Below, piece after piece: positions 8,334 to 20,042 of a stretch of DNA of 46,938 bases (the first letter of the stretch is position 1; every line of letters starts with the position of its first letter). The DNA is taken from NCBI RefSeq assembly GCF_004138295.1, contig NZ_SCFM01000042.1, positions 1 through 46,938 of the forward strand, written 5' to 3'. The stretch is from Ectobacillus funiculus (GTDB lineage: Bacteria; Bacillota; Bacilli; Bacillales; Bacillaceae_G). A program made the translations under genes and the position numbers. The notes beneath the pieces are model-generated. The model had not been told where the DNA came from. It saw nothing but the letters and a program-made list of their open reading frames with translations, and ran no database searches.

Positions 8334-8933
8334 ATGGCAGATCACTACTTTTCAAACAATCCTGTAAGCAAAAGCGATCGAAAACGATGGAAATTTGAGT
8401 TAAGAGGACAAACGTTTACGTTTCTGTCGGATCAAGGTGTTTTTTCAAAAAATGAGGTGGACTTCGGTTCGCGTCTTTTGATTCATGCATTCGAACAACC
8501 AGAGGAACAGGGTGCTTTTTTGGATGTTGGTTGCGGATATGGTCCAATCGGGTTGTCACTTGCTAAGGAGTTTGTCAATCGTCGCGTTGATATGGTGGAT
8601 ATAAATGAACGGGCGTTGGAATTAGCAGGGGAAAACGCTGTGTTGAACAGGGTTACGAATGTTTCTGTGTTTCAGAGTAATGTGTATGAAAATGTGAGCG
8701 GGCAATATGCTGCAATTTTATCAAATCCACCGATTCGAGCTGGTAAAAAAGTAGTTCATGAGATTTTAGAACGGGCAAATGAGCACTTAGTTCCTGGTGG
8801 TGAGCTGTGGGTTGTGATTCAGAAAAAACAAGGCGCACCTTCTGCCTTAGCTAAGATGGAAGAGATCTATCCCACTGTAGAAGTGGTAAAGAAAGAAAAA
8901 GGATATTATATCATAAAATCAAAAAAACGTTGA
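8334..8933 (+). CDS. ybxB: SAM-dependent methyltransferase YbxB (RsmC-like)
   Basis: Class I Rossmann methyltransferase of 199 aa, orthologous by position and sequence to B. subtilis YbxB and related to RsmC (16S rRNA m2G1207). SAM motif I is LDVGCGYGPIGLSLA (about 63-77), the acidic end of beta-2 is VDINERAL, and the catalytic NPP motif is SNPPIRAGKK (about 129-138). The rRNA target is inferred from the family. ATG 8334 (MADHYFSNNP) aligns with YbxB and has AGAGGG 8 nt upstream; an in-frame GTG at 8328 is the alternative. The rpoB promoter overlaps its stop codon. Confidence 0.9.
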   Translation: MADHYFSNNPVSKSDRKRWKFELRGQTFTFLSDQGVFSKNEVDFGSRLLIHAFEQPEEQGAFLDVGCGYGPIGLSLAKEFVNRRVDMVDINERALELAGENAVLNRVTNVSVFQSNVYENVSGQYAAILSNPPIRAGKKVVHEILERANEHLVPGGELWVVIQKKQGAPSALAKMEEIYPTVEVVKKEKGYYIIKSKKR

Positions 8934-8958
8934 CGGTTATTTTTGGTTGTGTTAAGAT
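8930..8958 (+). promoter_or_regulatory. Sigma-A-like promoter of rpoB-rpoC
   Basis: TTGACG at 8930-8935 overlaps the ybxB stop codon; a 17-nt spacer is followed by TAAGAT at 8953-8958. It leaves a leader of about 250 nt before rpoB. Confidence 0.8.
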
Positions 8959-8964
8959 TGTAAA

Positions 8965-9218
8965 ATGCCAAATATATCATTTCTTGCAATGTTTGGAATG
9001 TATAATTCTTCATGCATTGGGAAAGATAGTAAAATCAGTAGAGCGCGAAACAGAATGGTGGTTTTCTTATGAGAAGCCATTTTTCTTTTTGCATAATTAG
9101 CAAAGGTTCTGCATGTCCTTAAGGCACGGCTGCGCCTCCGGGCGTCGGCTGTTTTTAGCTTGTAAATTATGCAATTTTATTGCATTTTATAATACTCATG
9201 ATTTGAGGGGTGAAGCAG
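8965..9218 (+). promoter_or_regulatory. Long rpoB leader with hairpins and T-tracts
   Basis: This non-coding leader of about 250 nt has two hairpin/T-tract elements. The first pairs AATGG (9054-9058) with CCATT (9077-9081) and inner TTTTC with GAGAA, then a T-rich tail. The second, weaker one pairs GCGCC (9132-9136) with GGCGT (9141-9145) in a GC-rich patch followed, 6 nt later, by TTTTT. Attenuation of rpoBC is the natural reading; the regulator is unknown. Confidence 0.55.
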
Positions 9219-12200
9219 TTGACAGGTCAACTAGTTCAATACGGCCGCCACCGCCAACGAAGAAGTTATGCCCGTATTAGTGAAGTATTAGAGTTACCAA
9301 ATCTTATTGAGATTCAAACCTCTTCTTATCAGTGGTTTCTTGATGAAGGTTTGCGAGAAATGTTCCAGGACATTTCACCAATTGAAGACTTCACGGGAAA
9401 TCTGTCTCTTGAGTTCATTGACTACAGCCTAGGTGAGCCTAAGTATTCTGTAGAAGAATGTAAAGAGCGTGATGTTACGTTCGCAGCACCGCTGCGCGTG
9501 AAGGTACGTCTAATCAATAAAGAAACTGGCGAAGTGAAGGAACAGGATGTATTTATGGGGGATTTCCCACTCATGACAGAAACGGGAACGTTTGTCATTA
9601 ACGGTGCGGAACGTGTTATTGTTTCCCAGCTTGTTCGTTCACCAAGTGTGTATTACAGCGGAAAGGTAGACAAAAACGGTAAACGTGGCTTTACTGCGAC
9701 TGTTATTCCGAACCGTGGCGCTTGGCTTGAGTATGAAACAGATGCGAAGGATGTAGTATATGTACGTATCGATCGTACGCGCAAGCTTCCTGTAACAGTG
9801 TTATTACGGGCACTTGGTTTTGGTTCTGACCAAGAAATCATTGAGCTTTTAGGCGAAAATGAATACTTGCGTAATACGTTAGAAAAAGACAACACAGATA
9901 GTACAGACAAAGCCTTGCTTGAGATTTATGAGCGTCTTCGTCCGGGCGAACCTCCGACTGTAGACAATGCAAAGAGCTTACTTGTTTCACGCTTTTTTGA
10001 TCCGAAACGCTATGATTTAGCGAATGTAGGGCGATATAAAATTAACAAAAAACTTCATATTAAGAATAGATTGTTTAACCAGCGTGTAGCAGAAACATTG
10101 GTAGATCCGGAAACAGGTGAAATTCTAGTTGCGGAAGGTACAAACTTGGATCGTCGCACACTAGATAAAATCCTCCCATACTTAGAGAAAAACATTGGTT
10201 TTAAAACTTCCAGACCGGTTGGAGGCGTGGTGGAGGACGAGGTTCTGATGCAATCTATTAGAATCTATGCGCCAGATGCAGACGCGGATCAGATGATTAA
10301 TGTAATCGGAAACGCGAACATCGACCGGAATGTGAAACATATCACGCCTGCAGATATTATTGCATCTATCAGCTATTTCTTTAATTTACTTTATAAGGTA
10401 GGCGACACGGATGATATCGATCATTTAGGAAACCGTCGTCTTCGCTCTGTTGGTGAATTGCTTCAAAACCAGTTCCGTATCGGTCTTTCCCGTATGGAGC
10501 GTGTTGTTCGTGAGAGAATGTCTATTCAGGATACGAACGCAATTACACCACAAGCCTTGATTAATATTCGTCCAGTTATCGCATCCATTAAAGAGTTTTT
10601 TGGAAGCTCTCAGCTATCTCAGTTCATGGACCAAACGAACCCGTTAGCGGAATTAACGCATAAACGCCGTTTATCTGCATTAGGACCGGGCGGTTTGACT
10701 CGTGAGCGTGCAGGCTTTGAAGTGCGTGACGTTCACTATTCTCACTATGGCCGCATGTGTCCAATCGAAACACCGGAGGGTCCGAACATTGGTTTGATCA
10801 ACTCATTGTCTTCCTTTGCGAAGGTAAATGAATTTGGTTTTATTGAAACGCCATATCGTCGAATTGACCCAGAAACGGGACATGTAACAAGTCGTGTGGA
10901 TTACCTGACTGCAGATGAAGAGGATAACTATGTAGTAGCACAGGCAAACATGCGTTTATCAGATAATGGTGAGTTTCTTGATGAAGATATCATTGCTCGT
11001 TTCCGTGGTGAGAACATTGTCGTGACACGTGATCGTGTTGACTATATGGATGTATCACCGAAGCAGGTTGTTTCAGCTGCGACAGCATGTATTCCATTCT
11101 TGGAAAATGACGACTCTAACCGTGCTCTAATGGGAGCGAACATGCAACGTCAAGCAGTTCCTCTTTTAAATCCAGAAGCACCGACTGTAGGAACAGGTAT
11201 GGAATACGTATCTGCTAAAGACTCCGGGGCAGCTGTCATTTGTAAGCATCCAGGCGTTGTAGAGCGAGTGGAAGCGAAAGAGGTTTGGGTACGTCGTTAC
11301 ATTGATGTAGATGGTCAGAAGGTCAAAGGTGATTTAGACCGTTACAGAATGTTAAAGTTTATTCGTTCTAACCAAGGAACTTGTTATAACCAACGTCCGA
11401 TTGTAAGTGTGGGCGATGAAGTTGTAAGAGGCGAAATTCTTGCGGATGGTCCATCGATGGAAAAGGGTGAACTAGCTCTTGGACGCAACGTGCTTGTTGC
11501 CTTCATGACATGGGATGGTTACAACTATGAGGATGCCATCATTATGAGCGAACGCCTTGTGAAGGATGATGTATACACATCTGTTCATATTGAAGAATAC
11601 GAGTCAGAAGCTCGTGATACAAAGCTTGGTCCTGAAGAGATTACACGCGATATTCCGAATGTTGGTGAAGATGCACTTCGTAATTTGGATGAGCGCGGAA
11701 TTATTCGTATTGGTGCCGAAGTAAAAGATGGAGATCTTCTAGTTGGTAAGGTTACTCCAAAGGGTGTAACAGAATTAACAGCTGAAGAACGTTTATTACA
11801 TGCGATTTTTGGTGAGAAAGCACGTGAAGTTCGCGATACATCTCTTCGTGTACCTCATGGCGGCGGCGGTATTATTCTTGATGTGAAGGTCTTTAACCGT
11901 GAAGATGGAGATGAGCTTCCACCAGGTGTAAACCAACTTGTGCGTGCATATATTGTACAGAAGCGTAAAATTTCCGAGGGTGACAAAATGGCAGGACGCC
12001 ATGGTAACAAAGGGGTTATCTCCCGTATTTTGCCAGAAGAAGATATGCCGTATCTCCCAGATGGTACGCCGGTTGATATCATGTTAAATCCATTAGGGGT
12101 ACCTTCTCGTATGAATATCGGTCAGGTATTAGAGCTTCATATTGGTATGGCAGCTCGTTACCTTGGAATTCATGTAGCAACTCCAGTATTTGATGGAGCG

Positions 12201-12752
12201 CGTGAAGAAGATGTATGGGCAACGATTGAAGAAGCAGGTATGTCTCGCGACGCTAAAACAGTTCTGTACGACGGTCGTACGGGTGAAGCATTTGATAACC
12301 GTGTATCCGTAGGTGTTATGTACATGATTAAGCTGGCGCACATGGTTGACGACAAACTTCATGCTCGTTCTACAGGACCATACTCACTTGTTACACAGCA
12401 GCCTCTTGGAGGTAAAGCACAGTTCGGTGGACAGCGTTTCGGTGAGATGGAGGTTTGGGCACTTGAGGCTTATGGTGCTGCTTATACACTTCAAGAAATC
12501 TTAACAGTGAAATCTGATGACGTAGTAGGACGTGTGAAAACGTACGAAGCAATCGTTAAAGGAGAAAATGTACCGGAGCCGGGTGTACCTGAATCATTTA
12601 AAGTATTGATTAAGGAACTGCAAAGCTTGGGTATGGATGTTAAGATTTTATCCAGTGACGAGAAAGAGATTGAAATGCGTGACACGGATGATGATGATGA
12701 CCATCAGTCTGCCGATAGATTGAATATCGAAGTTGAGACAACGAAGGAATAA
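9219..12752 (+). CDS. rpoB: DNA-directed RNA polymerase subunit beta
   Basis: Catalytic core subunit, 1177 aa, close to the B. subtilis length. I chose the TTG at 9219 ([20 protein letters not shown]) because GAGGGGTG lies just upstream and it matches the B. subtilis start; the GTG at 9210 is part of that SD. The rifampicin pocket is intact and wild type, with Q468, D471, H481 and S486 in [20 protein letters not shown] and what follows. The highly conserved [13 protein letters not shown] and the C-terminal clamp region ([20 protein letters not shown]) are present. The acidic C-terminal tail ([12 protein letters not shown]) is typical of Bacillus. rpoC follows after 38 nt. Confidence 0.99.
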   Translation: MTGQLVQYGRHRQRRSYARISEVLELPNLIEIQTSSYQWFLDEGLREMFQDISPIEDFTGNLSLEFIDYSLGEPKYSVEECKERDVTFAAPLRVKVRLINKETGEVKEQDVFMGDFPLMTETGTFVINGAERVIVSQLVRSPSVYYSGKVDKNGKRGFTATVIPNRGAWLEYETDAKDVVYVRIDRTRKLPVTVLLRALGFGSDQEIIELLGENEYLRNTLEKDNTDSTDKALLEIYERLRPGEPPTVDNAKSLLVSRFFDPKRYDLANVGRYKINKKLHIKNRLFNQRVAETLVDPETGEILVAEGTNLDRRTLDKILPYLEKNIGFKTSRPVGGVVEDEVLMQSIRIYAPDADADQMINVIGNANIDRNVKHITPADIIASISYFFNLLYKVGDTDDIDHLGNRRLRSVGELLQNQFRIGLSRMERVVRERMSIQDTNAITPQALINIRPVIASIKEFFGSSQLSQFMDQTNPLAELTHKRRLSALGPGGLTRERAGFEVRDVHYSHYGRMCPIETPEGPNIGLINSLSSFAKVNEFGFIETPYRRIDPETGHVTSRVDYLTADEEDNYVVAQANMRLSDNGEFLDEDIIARFRGENIVVTRDRVDYMDVSPKQVVSAATACIPFLENDDSNRALMGANMQRQAVPLLNPEAPTVGTGMEYVSAKDSGAAVICKHPGVVERVEAKEVWVRRYIDVDGQKVKGDLDRYRMLKFIRSNQGTCYNQRPIVSVGDEVVRGEILADGPSMEKGELALGRNVLVAFMTWDGYNYEDAIIMSERLVKDDVYTSVHIEEYESEARDTKLGPEEITRDIPNVGEDALRNLDERGIIRIGAEVKDGDLLVGKVTPKGVTELTAEERLLHAIFGEKAREVRDTSLRVPHGGGGIILDVKVFNREDGDELPPGVNQLVRAYIVQKRKISEGDKMAGRHGNKGVISRILPEEDMPYLPDGTPVDIMLNPLGVPSRMNIGQVLELHIGMAARYLGIHVATPVFDGAREEDVWATIEEAGMSRDAKTVLYDGRTGEAFDNRVSVGVMYMIKLAHMVDDKLHARSTGPYSLVTQQPLGGKAQFGGQRFGEMEVWALEAYGAAYTLQEILTVKSDDVVGRVKTYEAIVKGENVPEPGVPESFKVLIKELQSLGMDVKILSSDEKEIEMRDTDDDDDHQSADRLNIEVETTKE

Positions 12753-12790
12753 TTCGATATAACCTGTAGATTGAAAGGGAGGTAGTCCCC

Positions 12791-15700
12791 TTGATAGATG
12801 TAAATAACTTTGAGTATATGAAGATTGGACTTGCTTCACCCGATAAAATTCGTTCTTGGTCGCACGGGGAAGTCAAAAAACCAGAAACAATTAACTACCG
12901 TACATTAAAACCGGAAAAAGACGGTTTGTTCTGCGAGCGCATTTTCGGTCCTACAAAGGACTGGGAATGCCATTGCGGAAAGTACAAGCGAGTTCGCTAT
13001 AAAGGTGTTGTCTGTGACCGATGCGGTGTGGAAGTAACACGCGCTAAAGTCCGCCGTGAGCGTATGGGGCATATCGAGTTAGCTGCCCCAGTCTCTCACA
13101 TTTGGTATTTTAAAGGGATTCCTAGTCGTATGGGGCTTGTTCTTGACATGTCTCCTCGCGCCTTGGAGGAAATCATTTATTTTGCTTCTTATGTAGTAAC
13201 GGAAAGCGGCGATACTCCTCTTGAGAAAAAGCAATTGTTATCCGAGAAGGAATATCGTGCATACCGTGAAAGATACGGAAGCACCTTCCAAGCATCTATG
13301 GGTGCGGAAGCAATTAAAAAGCTTTTACAAGATATTGACCTAGATAAAGAGGTAGATTTTCTCAAGGAGGAGCTTAAAACAGCACAAGGACAACGTCGTA
13401 CACGTGCTATTAAGCGCCTTGAGGTGCTAGAGGCGTTCCGTGGTTCAGGAAATGAACCATCTTGGATGATTCTTGATGTTCTTCCTGTTATTCCTCCTGA
13501 GCTTCGCCCAATGGTACAGCTTGATGGAGGCCGTTTTGCGACCTCTGATTTAAATGACCTATATCGCCGTGTTATTAACCGTAATAATCGTTTGAAACGC
13601 CTTCTAGATCTTGGTGCGCCAAGTATTATCGTGCAAAACGAGAAGCGTATGCTTCAGGAAGCGGTTGATGCATTAATCGATAATGGTCGTCGTGGTCGCC
13701 CTGTAACAGGACCAGGTAACCGTCCGTTAAAATCTCTTTCACATATGCTAAAAGGTAAGCAAGGGCGTTTCCGTCAAAACTTACTTGGTAAACGTGTTGA
13801 CTACTCCGGACGTTCTGTTATCGTTGTAGGACCAAACTTAAAGATGTACCAATGTGGATTACCTAAGGAAATGGCTCTTGAATTGTTCAAGCCATTTGTT
13901 ATGAAGGAATTGGTGGAAAAGGGTCTTGCACACAATATTAAGAGTGCAAAGCGTAAAATCGAGAGAGTACAGCCAGAGGTTTGGGATGTATTAGAGTCTG
14001 TGATTAAGGAGCATCCGGTTCTATTAAACCGTGCCCCGACTCTTCACCGTCTCGGTATCCAAGCATTTGAGCCAACTCTTGTAGAAGGTCGTGCAATTCG
14101 TCTTCATCCGCTTGTATGTACAGCATACAACGCCGATTTTGACGGAGACCAAATGGCTGTTCACGTTCCGCTTTCCTCCGAAGCGCAAGCTGAGGCTCGT
14201 TTACTAATGCTTGCTGCACAAAACATCTTGAATCCGAAAGATGGAAAACCAGTTGTTACGCCGTCTCAGGATATGGTATTAGGTAACTATTACCTAACAC
14301 TGGAGCGTATTGGTGCGGTCGGAGAAGGTATGGCATTTAAGGATACAAATGAAGCATTGCTTGCCTACGCAAACGGTTATGTTCACTTGCATACTCGTGT
14401 TGCTGTTGCAGCTGGCTCTTTGCAGAATGAAACATTCACAGAAGAGCAAAACAACATGCTTCTTTTAACAACTGTCGGTAAATTGATTTTTAATGAAATT
14501 TTACCGAAATCCTTCCCTTACATTAATGAGCCTACAAAAGAAAACTTGGAAAAAGAAACACCTGCCAATTATTTTGTACCTAAGGCTGCTAATATAAAGG
14601 AAATTCTCGCTGAGCGCGAAGAGGTTGCGCCATTTAATAAGAAAATTCTTGGTAATGTCATTGCGGAAGTGTTCAAACGTTTCCAGATTACAGAAACTTC
14701 TCGTATGTTAGACCGTATGAAGAATTTAGGTTTCAGACACTCCACAAAAGCGGGTATTACAGTTGGTGTAGCAGACATCGTGGTATTAGGCGAGAAGGAA
14801 GAAATTTTACAAGAAGCGCAATTGAAGGTAGATACAGTAACAAAACAATTCCGTCGCGGCTTGATTACGGAAGAAGAGCGCTATGACCGTGTTATCTCCA
14901 TTTGGAGTAATGCGAAGGATGTAATTCAAGGAAAACTGATGAAATCCTTGGATCGACGCAACCCAATCTTCATGATGAGTGATTCGGGTGCCCGTGGTAA
15001 CGCATCAAACTTTACGCAGCTTGCGGGTATGCGTGGATTGATGGCCAACCCGTCCGGACGTATCATTGAGCTCCCAATCAAATCAAGTTTCCGTGAAGGT
15101 TTAACAGTATTAGAGTACTTTATTTCCACGCATGGTGCGCGTAAAGGTCTTGCCGATACAGCTCTTAAAACTGCGGACTCTGGTTACTTAACTCGCCGTC
15201 TCGTAGATGTGGCGCAGGATGTAATTGTCCGTGAAGATGATTGTGGTACAGATCGTGGTTTATTAGTAGCTGCGATTAAAGAAGGTAATGAAGTAATTGA
15301 GGCTCTATACGATCGTCTTGTTGGTCGTTTCGCAAGAAGAGTAGTGAAGCACCCAGCTACAGGTGAAGTAATTATTGCTGAAAATGAACTTATCACAGAA
15401 GATATTGCAACGCTAATTGACGAAGCTGGTATTGAGCAAATGCATATTCGTTCTGCATTTACATGTAATACACGTCATGGTGTATGTAAGAAGTGTTACG
15501 GACGAAACTTGGCTACAGGTACAGATGTAGAAGTAGGGGAAGCGGTAGGTATTATCGCTGCTCAATCCATCGGTGAGCCGGGTACACAGCTGACAATGCG
15601 TACGTTCCATACGGGCGGTGTTGCTGGGGACGATATCACGCAAGGTTTACCGCGTATTCAGGAGCTGTTCGAAGCGCGTAATCCGAAAGGTCAAGCGGTT

Positions 15701-16402
15701 ATTACAGAAATCGACGGCACGGTTGCGGCGATTAATGATGTAAAAGATCGTCAAGAAGTTGTTGTACAAGGAGATGTAGAAGCTCGCACGTATACAATCC
15801 CTTATGGCGCTCGTTTAAAAGTGACAGAGGGTCAACGTTTGAATCGCGGGCAAGAGCTTACAGAGGGCTCTATCGATCCGAAAGAGCTTCTAAAGGTTAA
15901 AGATATGAACGCAGTACAAGAGTATCTATTGCGTGAGGTACAGAAAGTATACCGTATGCAAGGGGTAGAAATCGGCGACAAACACGTAGAAGTAATGGTA
16001 CGTCAAATGCTGCGCAAGGTACGTGTCATGGATGCTGGAGATACTGATGTGTTGCCTGGAACATTACTTGATATTCACCAATTTACAGATGCGAACGAAA
16101 AAGTATTGCTTGTAGGTAAACAGCCTGCTACAGCACGTTCTGTTCTTCTCGGTATTACGAAGGCATCGCTTGAGACAGATTCCTTCTTGTCTGCAGCGTC
16201 CTTCCAAGAAACAACACGTGTTCTTACTGACGCAGCTATCAAAGGAAAGCGCGATGAGCTTCTTGGTCTGAAAGAGAATGTTATCATCGGTAAACTTGTT
16301 CCAGCTGGTACAGGTATGAACAGATATCGTAAAGTAGATCTTGTAAAGACATCACCTGAAGAGGTTGGTGCCACAAATCATGAAATTTATGTAGAAAGTT
16401 AA
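12791..16402 (+). CDS. rpoC: DNA-directed RNA polymerase subunit beta'
   Basis: Largest core subunit, 1203 aa, contributing the catalytic magnesium site NADFDGD (about 447-453). Zinc site 1 is the N-terminal [19 protein letters not shown] segment; zinc site 2 is formed by a CGTD cysteine and the later [13 protein letters not shown] cluster. Bridge and trigger-loop sequences ([31 protein letters not shown]) are intact. TTG 12791 is preceded by GGGAGG and aligns with B. subtilis [10 protein letters not shown]. The C-terminus is a little shorter than B. subtilis as I recall it. No gene lies between it and the rpsL promoter. Confidence 0.99.
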   Translation: MIDVNNFEYMKIGLASPDKIRSWSHGEVKKPETINYRTLKPEKDGLFCERIFGPTKDWECHCGKYKRVRYKGVVCDRCGVEVTRAKVRRERMGHIELAAPVSHIWYFKGIPSRMGLVLDMSPRALEEIIYFASYVVTESGDTPLEKKQLLSEKEYRAYRERYGSTFQASMGAEAIKKLLQDIDLDKEVDFLKEELKTAQGQRRTRAIKRLEVLEAFRGSGNEPSWMILDVLPVIPPELRPMVQLDGGRFATSDLNDLYRRVINRNNRLKRLLDLGAPSIIVQNEKRMLQEAVDALIDNGRRGRPVTGPGNRPLKSLSHMLKGKQGRFRQNLLGKRVDYSGRSVIVVGPNLKMYQCGLPKEMALELFKPFVMKELVEKGLAHNIKSAKRKIERVQPEVWDVLESVIKEHPVLLNRAPTLHRLGIQAFEPTLVEGRAIRLHPLVCTAYNADFDGDQMAVHVPLSSEAQAEARLLMLAAQNILNPKDGKPVVTPSQDMVLGNYYLTLERIGAVGEGMAFKDTNEALLAYANGYVHLHTRVAVAAGSLQNETFTEEQNNMLLLTTVGKLIFNEILPKSFPYINEPTKENLEKETPANYFVPKAANIKEILAEREEVAPFNKKILGNVIAEVFKRFQITETSRMLDRMKNLGFRHSTKAGITVGVADIVVLGEKEEILQEAQLKVDTVTKQFRRGLITEEERYDRVISIWSNAKDVIQGKLMKSLDRRNPIFMMSDSGARGNASNFTQLAGMRGLMANPSGRIIELPIKSSFREGLTVLEYFISTHGARKGLADTALKTADSGYLTRRLVDVAQDVIVREDDCGTDRGLLVAAIKEGNEVIEALYDRLVGRFARRVVKHPATGEVIIAENELITEDIATLIDEAGIEQMHIRSAFTCNTRHGVCKKCYGRNLATGTDVEVGEAVGIIAAQSIGEPGTQLTMRTFHTGGVAGDDITQGLPRIQELFEARNPKGQAVITEIDGTVAAINDVKDRQEVVVQGDVEARTYTIPYGARLKVTEGQRLNRGQELTEGSIDPKELLKVKDMNAVQEYLLREVQKVYRMQGVEIGDKHVEVMVRQMLRKVRVMDAGDTDVLPGTLLDIHQFTDANEKVLLVGKQPATARSVLLGITKASLETDSFLSAASFQETTRVLTDAAIKGKRDELLGLKENVIIGKLVPAGTGMNRYRKVDLVKTSPEEVGATNHEIYVES

Positions 16403-16444
16403 AATTTTCTATTATAAATTTCATGAAAAACATGTGTAGAGTTG

Positions 16445-16474
16445 TTGACATCTTCTTGTTAGAAATGTTACTAT
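16445..16474 (+). promoter_or_regulatory. Sigma-A-like promoter of the str operon (rpsL)
   Basis: Consensus TTGACA at 16445-16450, an 18-nt spacer and TACTAT at 16469-16474. It leaves a leader of about 225 nt before rpsL. Confidence 0.75.
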
Positions 16475-16598
16475 AAGCAAGGTTGCTCCTAAGAGATGTT
16501 ACGGACGATACAAAATGTGCGTTGCGAAAATGCTTGTATGCTGTGAAAACAGTATAGAGGGGCAAATGATTTACAATTAATGATAGTCAGTTAAAACT

Positions 16599-16650
16599 GT
16601 TTTTGCGAGGTGGGAGCGTTCCGCTTCTCCTTGCAAAAACTTTGTTTTCA
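16599..16650 (+). terminator. Strong terminator/attenuator hairpin in the rpsL leader
   Basis: GTTTTTGCGAGG (16599-16610) pairs with CCTTGCAAAAAC (16629-16640). The stem continues inward through GGGAGCG/CGCTTCT with G-U pairs and one bulge to a 3-nt loop, about 19 pairs in all. TTTGTTTTC follows. It is downstream of the rpsL promoter, so it would attenuate str transcription as well as stop rpoBC read-through. Confidence 0.7.
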
Positions 16651-16709
16651 ACTAATAATGAACCACCTGGATGTGTGGTCTTATAAAAGAAGTGAAGGGA
16701 GGATAACTC

Positions 16710-17132
16710 ATGCCTACAATTAACCAATTAGTTAGAAAAGGTCGTACTGATAAAGTATGGAAATCTAAATCTCCTGCGTTAAACAAAGGTTTCAACTCTT
16801 TGAAGAAAAAAGCAACTGATTTGTCTGCTCCACAAAAGCGTGGTGTATGTACACGTGTTGGTACAATGACTCCAAAGAAACCGAACTCCGCGTTGCGTAA
16901 ATACGCTCGTGTGCGTTTAACAAACGGAATCGAGGTTACTGCTTACATCCCAGGTATCGGTCATAACTTACAAGAGCATAGCGTGGTATTAATCCGCGGC
17001 GGCCGTGTAAAAGACTTACCAGGGGTACGTTACCATATCGTGCGCGGTGCGCTTGACACAGCTGGTGTTAACAACCGTATGCAAGGTCGTTCCAAATATG
17101 GTACAAAAAGACCAAAAGCTGCTAAGAAATAA
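16710..17132 (+). CDS. rpsL: Small-subunit ribosomal protein uS12
   Basis: Decoding-centre protein that controls accuracy of A-site selection. The 140-aa sequence starts [12 protein letters not shown]. The streptomycin-determining loops are wild type, with K56 in [11 protein letters not shown] and K101 in [11 protein letters not shown], so streptomycin sensitivity is expected. GGGAGG lies 10 nt ahead of the ATG. It is the first gene of the str operon because ybxF is absent, and rpsG follows after 32 nt. Confidence 0.98.
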   Translation: MPTINQLVRKGRTDKVWKSKSPALNKGFNSLKKKATDLSAPQKRGVCTRVGTMTPKKPNSALRKYARVRLTNGIEVTAYIPGIGHNLQEHSVVLIRGGRVKDLPGVRYHIVRGALDTAGVNNRMQGRSKYGTKRPKAAKK

Positions 17133-17149
17133 TAAACAATTTTCAATGA

Positions 17150-17635
<486 letters not shown>

Positions 17636-17676
17636 GATTAAACTTATAATTGTTTGCATGAATTCGCTTTGTTTGT

Positions 17677-17726
17677 CGTTCATGGAAAGTAGGGAGAGGA
17701 AGAAATTCCTCTCTCTTCAATGAACG
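17677..17726 (+). promoter_or_regulatory. Large hairpin between rpsG and fusA
   Basis: Outer arms CGTTCAT (17677-17683) and ATGAACG (17720-17726) are perfect. The inner arms GGGAGAGGAA (17692-17701) and TTCCTCTCTC (17706-17715) pair over 10 positions with one G-U around a GAAA loop, a GNRA tetraloop. There is no T-tract straight after, so it is a poor terminator. It may be a processing, stability or protein-binding site. Confidence 0.6.
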
Positions 17727-17843
17727 TCCATTTTACATATTTGGAATGTTTGTGGATATACTTACCTGTGTGACAATTAAAGAGATTTTATGCTTTTGAA
17801 ATTAAAAAAATCCAATCCTTTAAAAGGAAGGAGAAAAACACCC

Positions 17844-19922
17844 ATGTCAAGAGAGTTCTCCTTAGACAACACTCGCAACATTGGTATCATGGCTCACATC
17901 GATGCTGGTAAAACAACAACGACAGAGCGTATCTTGTTCTACACAGGCCGCGTACACAAAATCGGTGAAGTACACGAAGGTGCTGCAACGATGGACTGGA
18001 TGGAGCAAGAACAAGAGCGTGGTATCACAATCACTTCTGCTGCGACAACTGCTCAATGGAAAGGCAATCGCGTAAACATTATTGATACTCCTGGACACGT
18101 AGACTTCACTGTAGAGGTAGAGCGTTCTTTACGCGTACTTGACGGTGCAGTAGCTGTTCTGGATGCACAATCTGGTGTAGAGCCTCAAACAGAGACAGTT
18201 TGGCGTCAAGCAACAACTTACGGTGTACCTCGTATCGTGTTCGTTAACAAAATGGACAAGATCGGTGCGGACTTCTTATACTCCGTAAAAACATTGCATG
18301 AGCGTTTACAAGCAAATGCACATCCAATTCAATTTCCAATTGGTGCAGAAGATCAATTCACTGGTATTATTGATATCATTGAAATGAAGGCGCATATGTA
18401 CACGAATGATTTAGGAACAGATATCCAAGTTGTAGATATTCCTGAAGAATTCCAAGATCAAGCTGAAGAACTTCGTGGCGGTTTGATTGAAGCTCTTGCG
18501 GACTTCGATGAAGCACTGATGGAGAAATATCTTGAAGGTGAAGAAATTACAGTAGAAGAGTTAAAAGCGGCTATCCGTAAAGCTACGTTAAGCGTAGAAT
18601 TCTTCCCTGTAGTGTGCGGTTCTGCCTTCAAAAACAAAGGCGTTCAATTAATGCTAGATGCAGTTATCGACTATTTACCATCTCCACTTGACGTTCCTGC
18701 TATCAAAGGTATCGTTCCTGATACTGATGAAGAAGTAACTCGTCCTGCTGATGATAACGGTCCGTTTTCTGCATTAGCGTTCAAAATTATGACTGACCCT
18801 TACGTTGGTAAGTTAACATTCTTCCGTGTTTACTCTGGTAAAGCAGAAGCTGGTTCTTATGTTGTTAACTCCACAAAAGGTAAGCGTGAGCGCTTAGGAC
18901 GTATCCTACAAATGCACGCAAACTCTCGTCAAGAGATTTCTGTATGTTACTCTGGTGACATCGCAGCTGCTGTAGGTTTAAAAGATACAACAACTGGCGA
19001 CACTTTGTGTGATGACAAGAACCAAGTAATTCTTGAGTCTATGACATTCCCAGAGCCGGTTATCTCTGTAGCTATCGAGCCGAAGTCTAAAGCTGACCAA
19101 GACAAAATGGGTACAGCGTTAGTGAAGCTTTCTGAAGAGGATCCGACATTCCGTGCTCATACTGACCAAGAGACTGGTCAAACAATCATCTCTGGTATGG
19201 GTGAGCTTCACCTTGATATCATCGTTGACCGTATGCGTCGCGAATTCAAAGTAGAAGCAAACGTTGGTGCTCCTCAGGTAGCATACCGTGAAACGTTCCG
19301 TGCTGCTGCACGTGTTGAAGGTAAATTTGCACGTCAATCTGGTGGTCGCGGACAATTCGGACACGTTTGGATCGAATTCGAACCGAACGAAGAAGGTAAA
19401 GGCTTTGAGTTTGCAAACAAAATCGTTGGTGGTGTAGTTCCACGTGAATACATCCCAGCTGTACAAGCAGGTCTTGAAGATTCATTGAAAAACGGTGTAC
19501 TTGCAGGATACCCTCTAGTAGACATTAAAGCTGCATTAGTAGATGGATCTTACCATGATGTTGACTCCTCTGAGATGGCATTTAAGATCGCTGCATCTAT
19601 GGCTCTAAAAGCTGCTGCTTCTAAATGTAACCCTGCAATTCTTGAGCCGATTATGAAGGTAGAAGTTGTAATCCCAGATGAGTACCTAGGTGACATCATG
19701 GGTGACATCACTTCCCGTCGTGGTCGTGTAGAAGGTATGGAAGCTCGCGGTAACGCACAAGTAGTTCGTGCGATGGTTCCACTTTCTGAAATGTTTGGTT
19801 ACGCAACATCCTTGCGTTCTAACACACAAGGACGCGGAACATTCTCTATGGTATTTGACCACTATGAAGAGGTTCCAAAAACAATCTCTGAAGAAATTAT
19901 TAAAAAAAATAAAGGCCAATAA
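17844..19922 (+). CDS. fusA: Translation elongation factor G
   Basis: Ribosomal translocase GTPase, 692 aa. The G domain has P-loop [21 protein letters not shown] and [10 protein letters not shown]. Domains II-V follow with the conserved [10 protein letters not shown] and [12 protein letters not shown] segments. The ATG at 17844 ([16 protein letters not shown]) has AAGGAG 10 nt upstream and gives the standard length; a 54-nt upstream in-frame extension has no support. The 208-nt gap after rpsG holds a large hairpin. tuf follows after 120 nt. Confidence 0.99.
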   Translation: MSREFSLDNTRNIGIMAHIDAGKTTTTERILFYTGRVHKIGEVHEGAATMDWMEQEQERGITITSAATTAQWKGNRVNIIDTPGHVDFTVEVERSLRVLDGAVAVLDAQSGVEPQTETVWRQATTYGVPRIVFVNKMDKIGADFLYSVKTLHERLQANAHPIQFPIGAEDQFTGIIDIIEMKAHMYTNDLGTDIQVVDIPEEFQDQAEELRGGLIEALADFDEALMEKYLEGEEITVEELKAAIRKATLSVEFFPVVCGSAFKNKGVQLMLDAVIDYLPSPLDVPAIKGIVPDTDEEVTRPADDNGPFSALAFKIMTDPYVGKLTFFRVYSGKAEAGSYVVNSTKGKRERLGRILQMHANSRQEISVCYSGDIAAAVGLKDTTTGDTLCDDKNQVILESMTFPEPVISVAIEPKSKADQDKMGTALVKLSEEDPTFRAHTDQETGQTIISGMGELHLDIIVDRMRREFKVEANVGAPQVAYRETFRAAARVEGKFARQSGGRGQFGHVWIEFEPNEEGKGFEFANKIVGGVVPREYIPAVQAGLEDSLKNGVLAGYPLVDIKAALVDGSYHDVDSSEMAFKIAASMALKAAASKCNPAILEPIMKVEVVIPDEYLGDIMGDITSRRGRVEGMEARGNAQVVRAMVPLSEMFGYATSLRSNTQGRGTFSMVFDHYEEVPKTISEEIIKKNKGQ

Positions 19923-19965
19923 TTGATTTTTGGCACTTGTTCAAGTATAACTACTTATGTAAGCC

Positions 19966-20002
19966 TAGAAAGTGGAAAAACATTTAGTCTTTCCTCTTTC
20001 TA
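19966..20002 (+). promoter_or_regulatory. Hairpin between fusA and tuf
   Basis: TAGAAAGTGGAAA (19966-19978) and TTTCCTCTTTCTA (19990-20002) form 13 positions with a single T/T mismatch and an 11-nt loop. It ends 40 nt before the tuf ATG. No U-tract follows, so termination is unlikely. Confidence 0.55.
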
Positions 20003-20042
20003 ACCTATATAATAATTAGAATTTTAAGGAGGATTTTCCCCA

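Larger units (their letters stand above)
16403..16709 (+). other. rpoC-rpsL intergenic region; ybxF not present
   Basis: These 307 nt hold a sigma-A-like promoter, a strong hairpin with a T-tract and a short second hairpin near the rpsL SD, but no ORF. In B. subtilis (and, as I recall, B. cereus) an L7Ae-like K-turn protein gene, ybxF/rplGB, of about 82 codons lies here. I find no trace of it in any forward frame. Confidence 0.75.

Noticed and set aside
9160-9193. Second promoter just before rpoB (TTGTAA and TATAAT)
   Set aside because: The spacer is 22 nt, too long for sigma-A, and a start there would leave almost no leader before the SD.
16284-16565. 93-aa reverse ORF across the end of rpoC and the rpsL leader
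   Set aside because: It overlaps conserved RpoC coding sequence and the str promoter, and resembles no protein I know, including YbxF.
19119-19466. 115-aa reverse ORF inside fusA
   Set aside because: Its length reflects fusA codon bias. Composition is Phe/Thr/Ser-rich as expected of antisense reading, with no SD.
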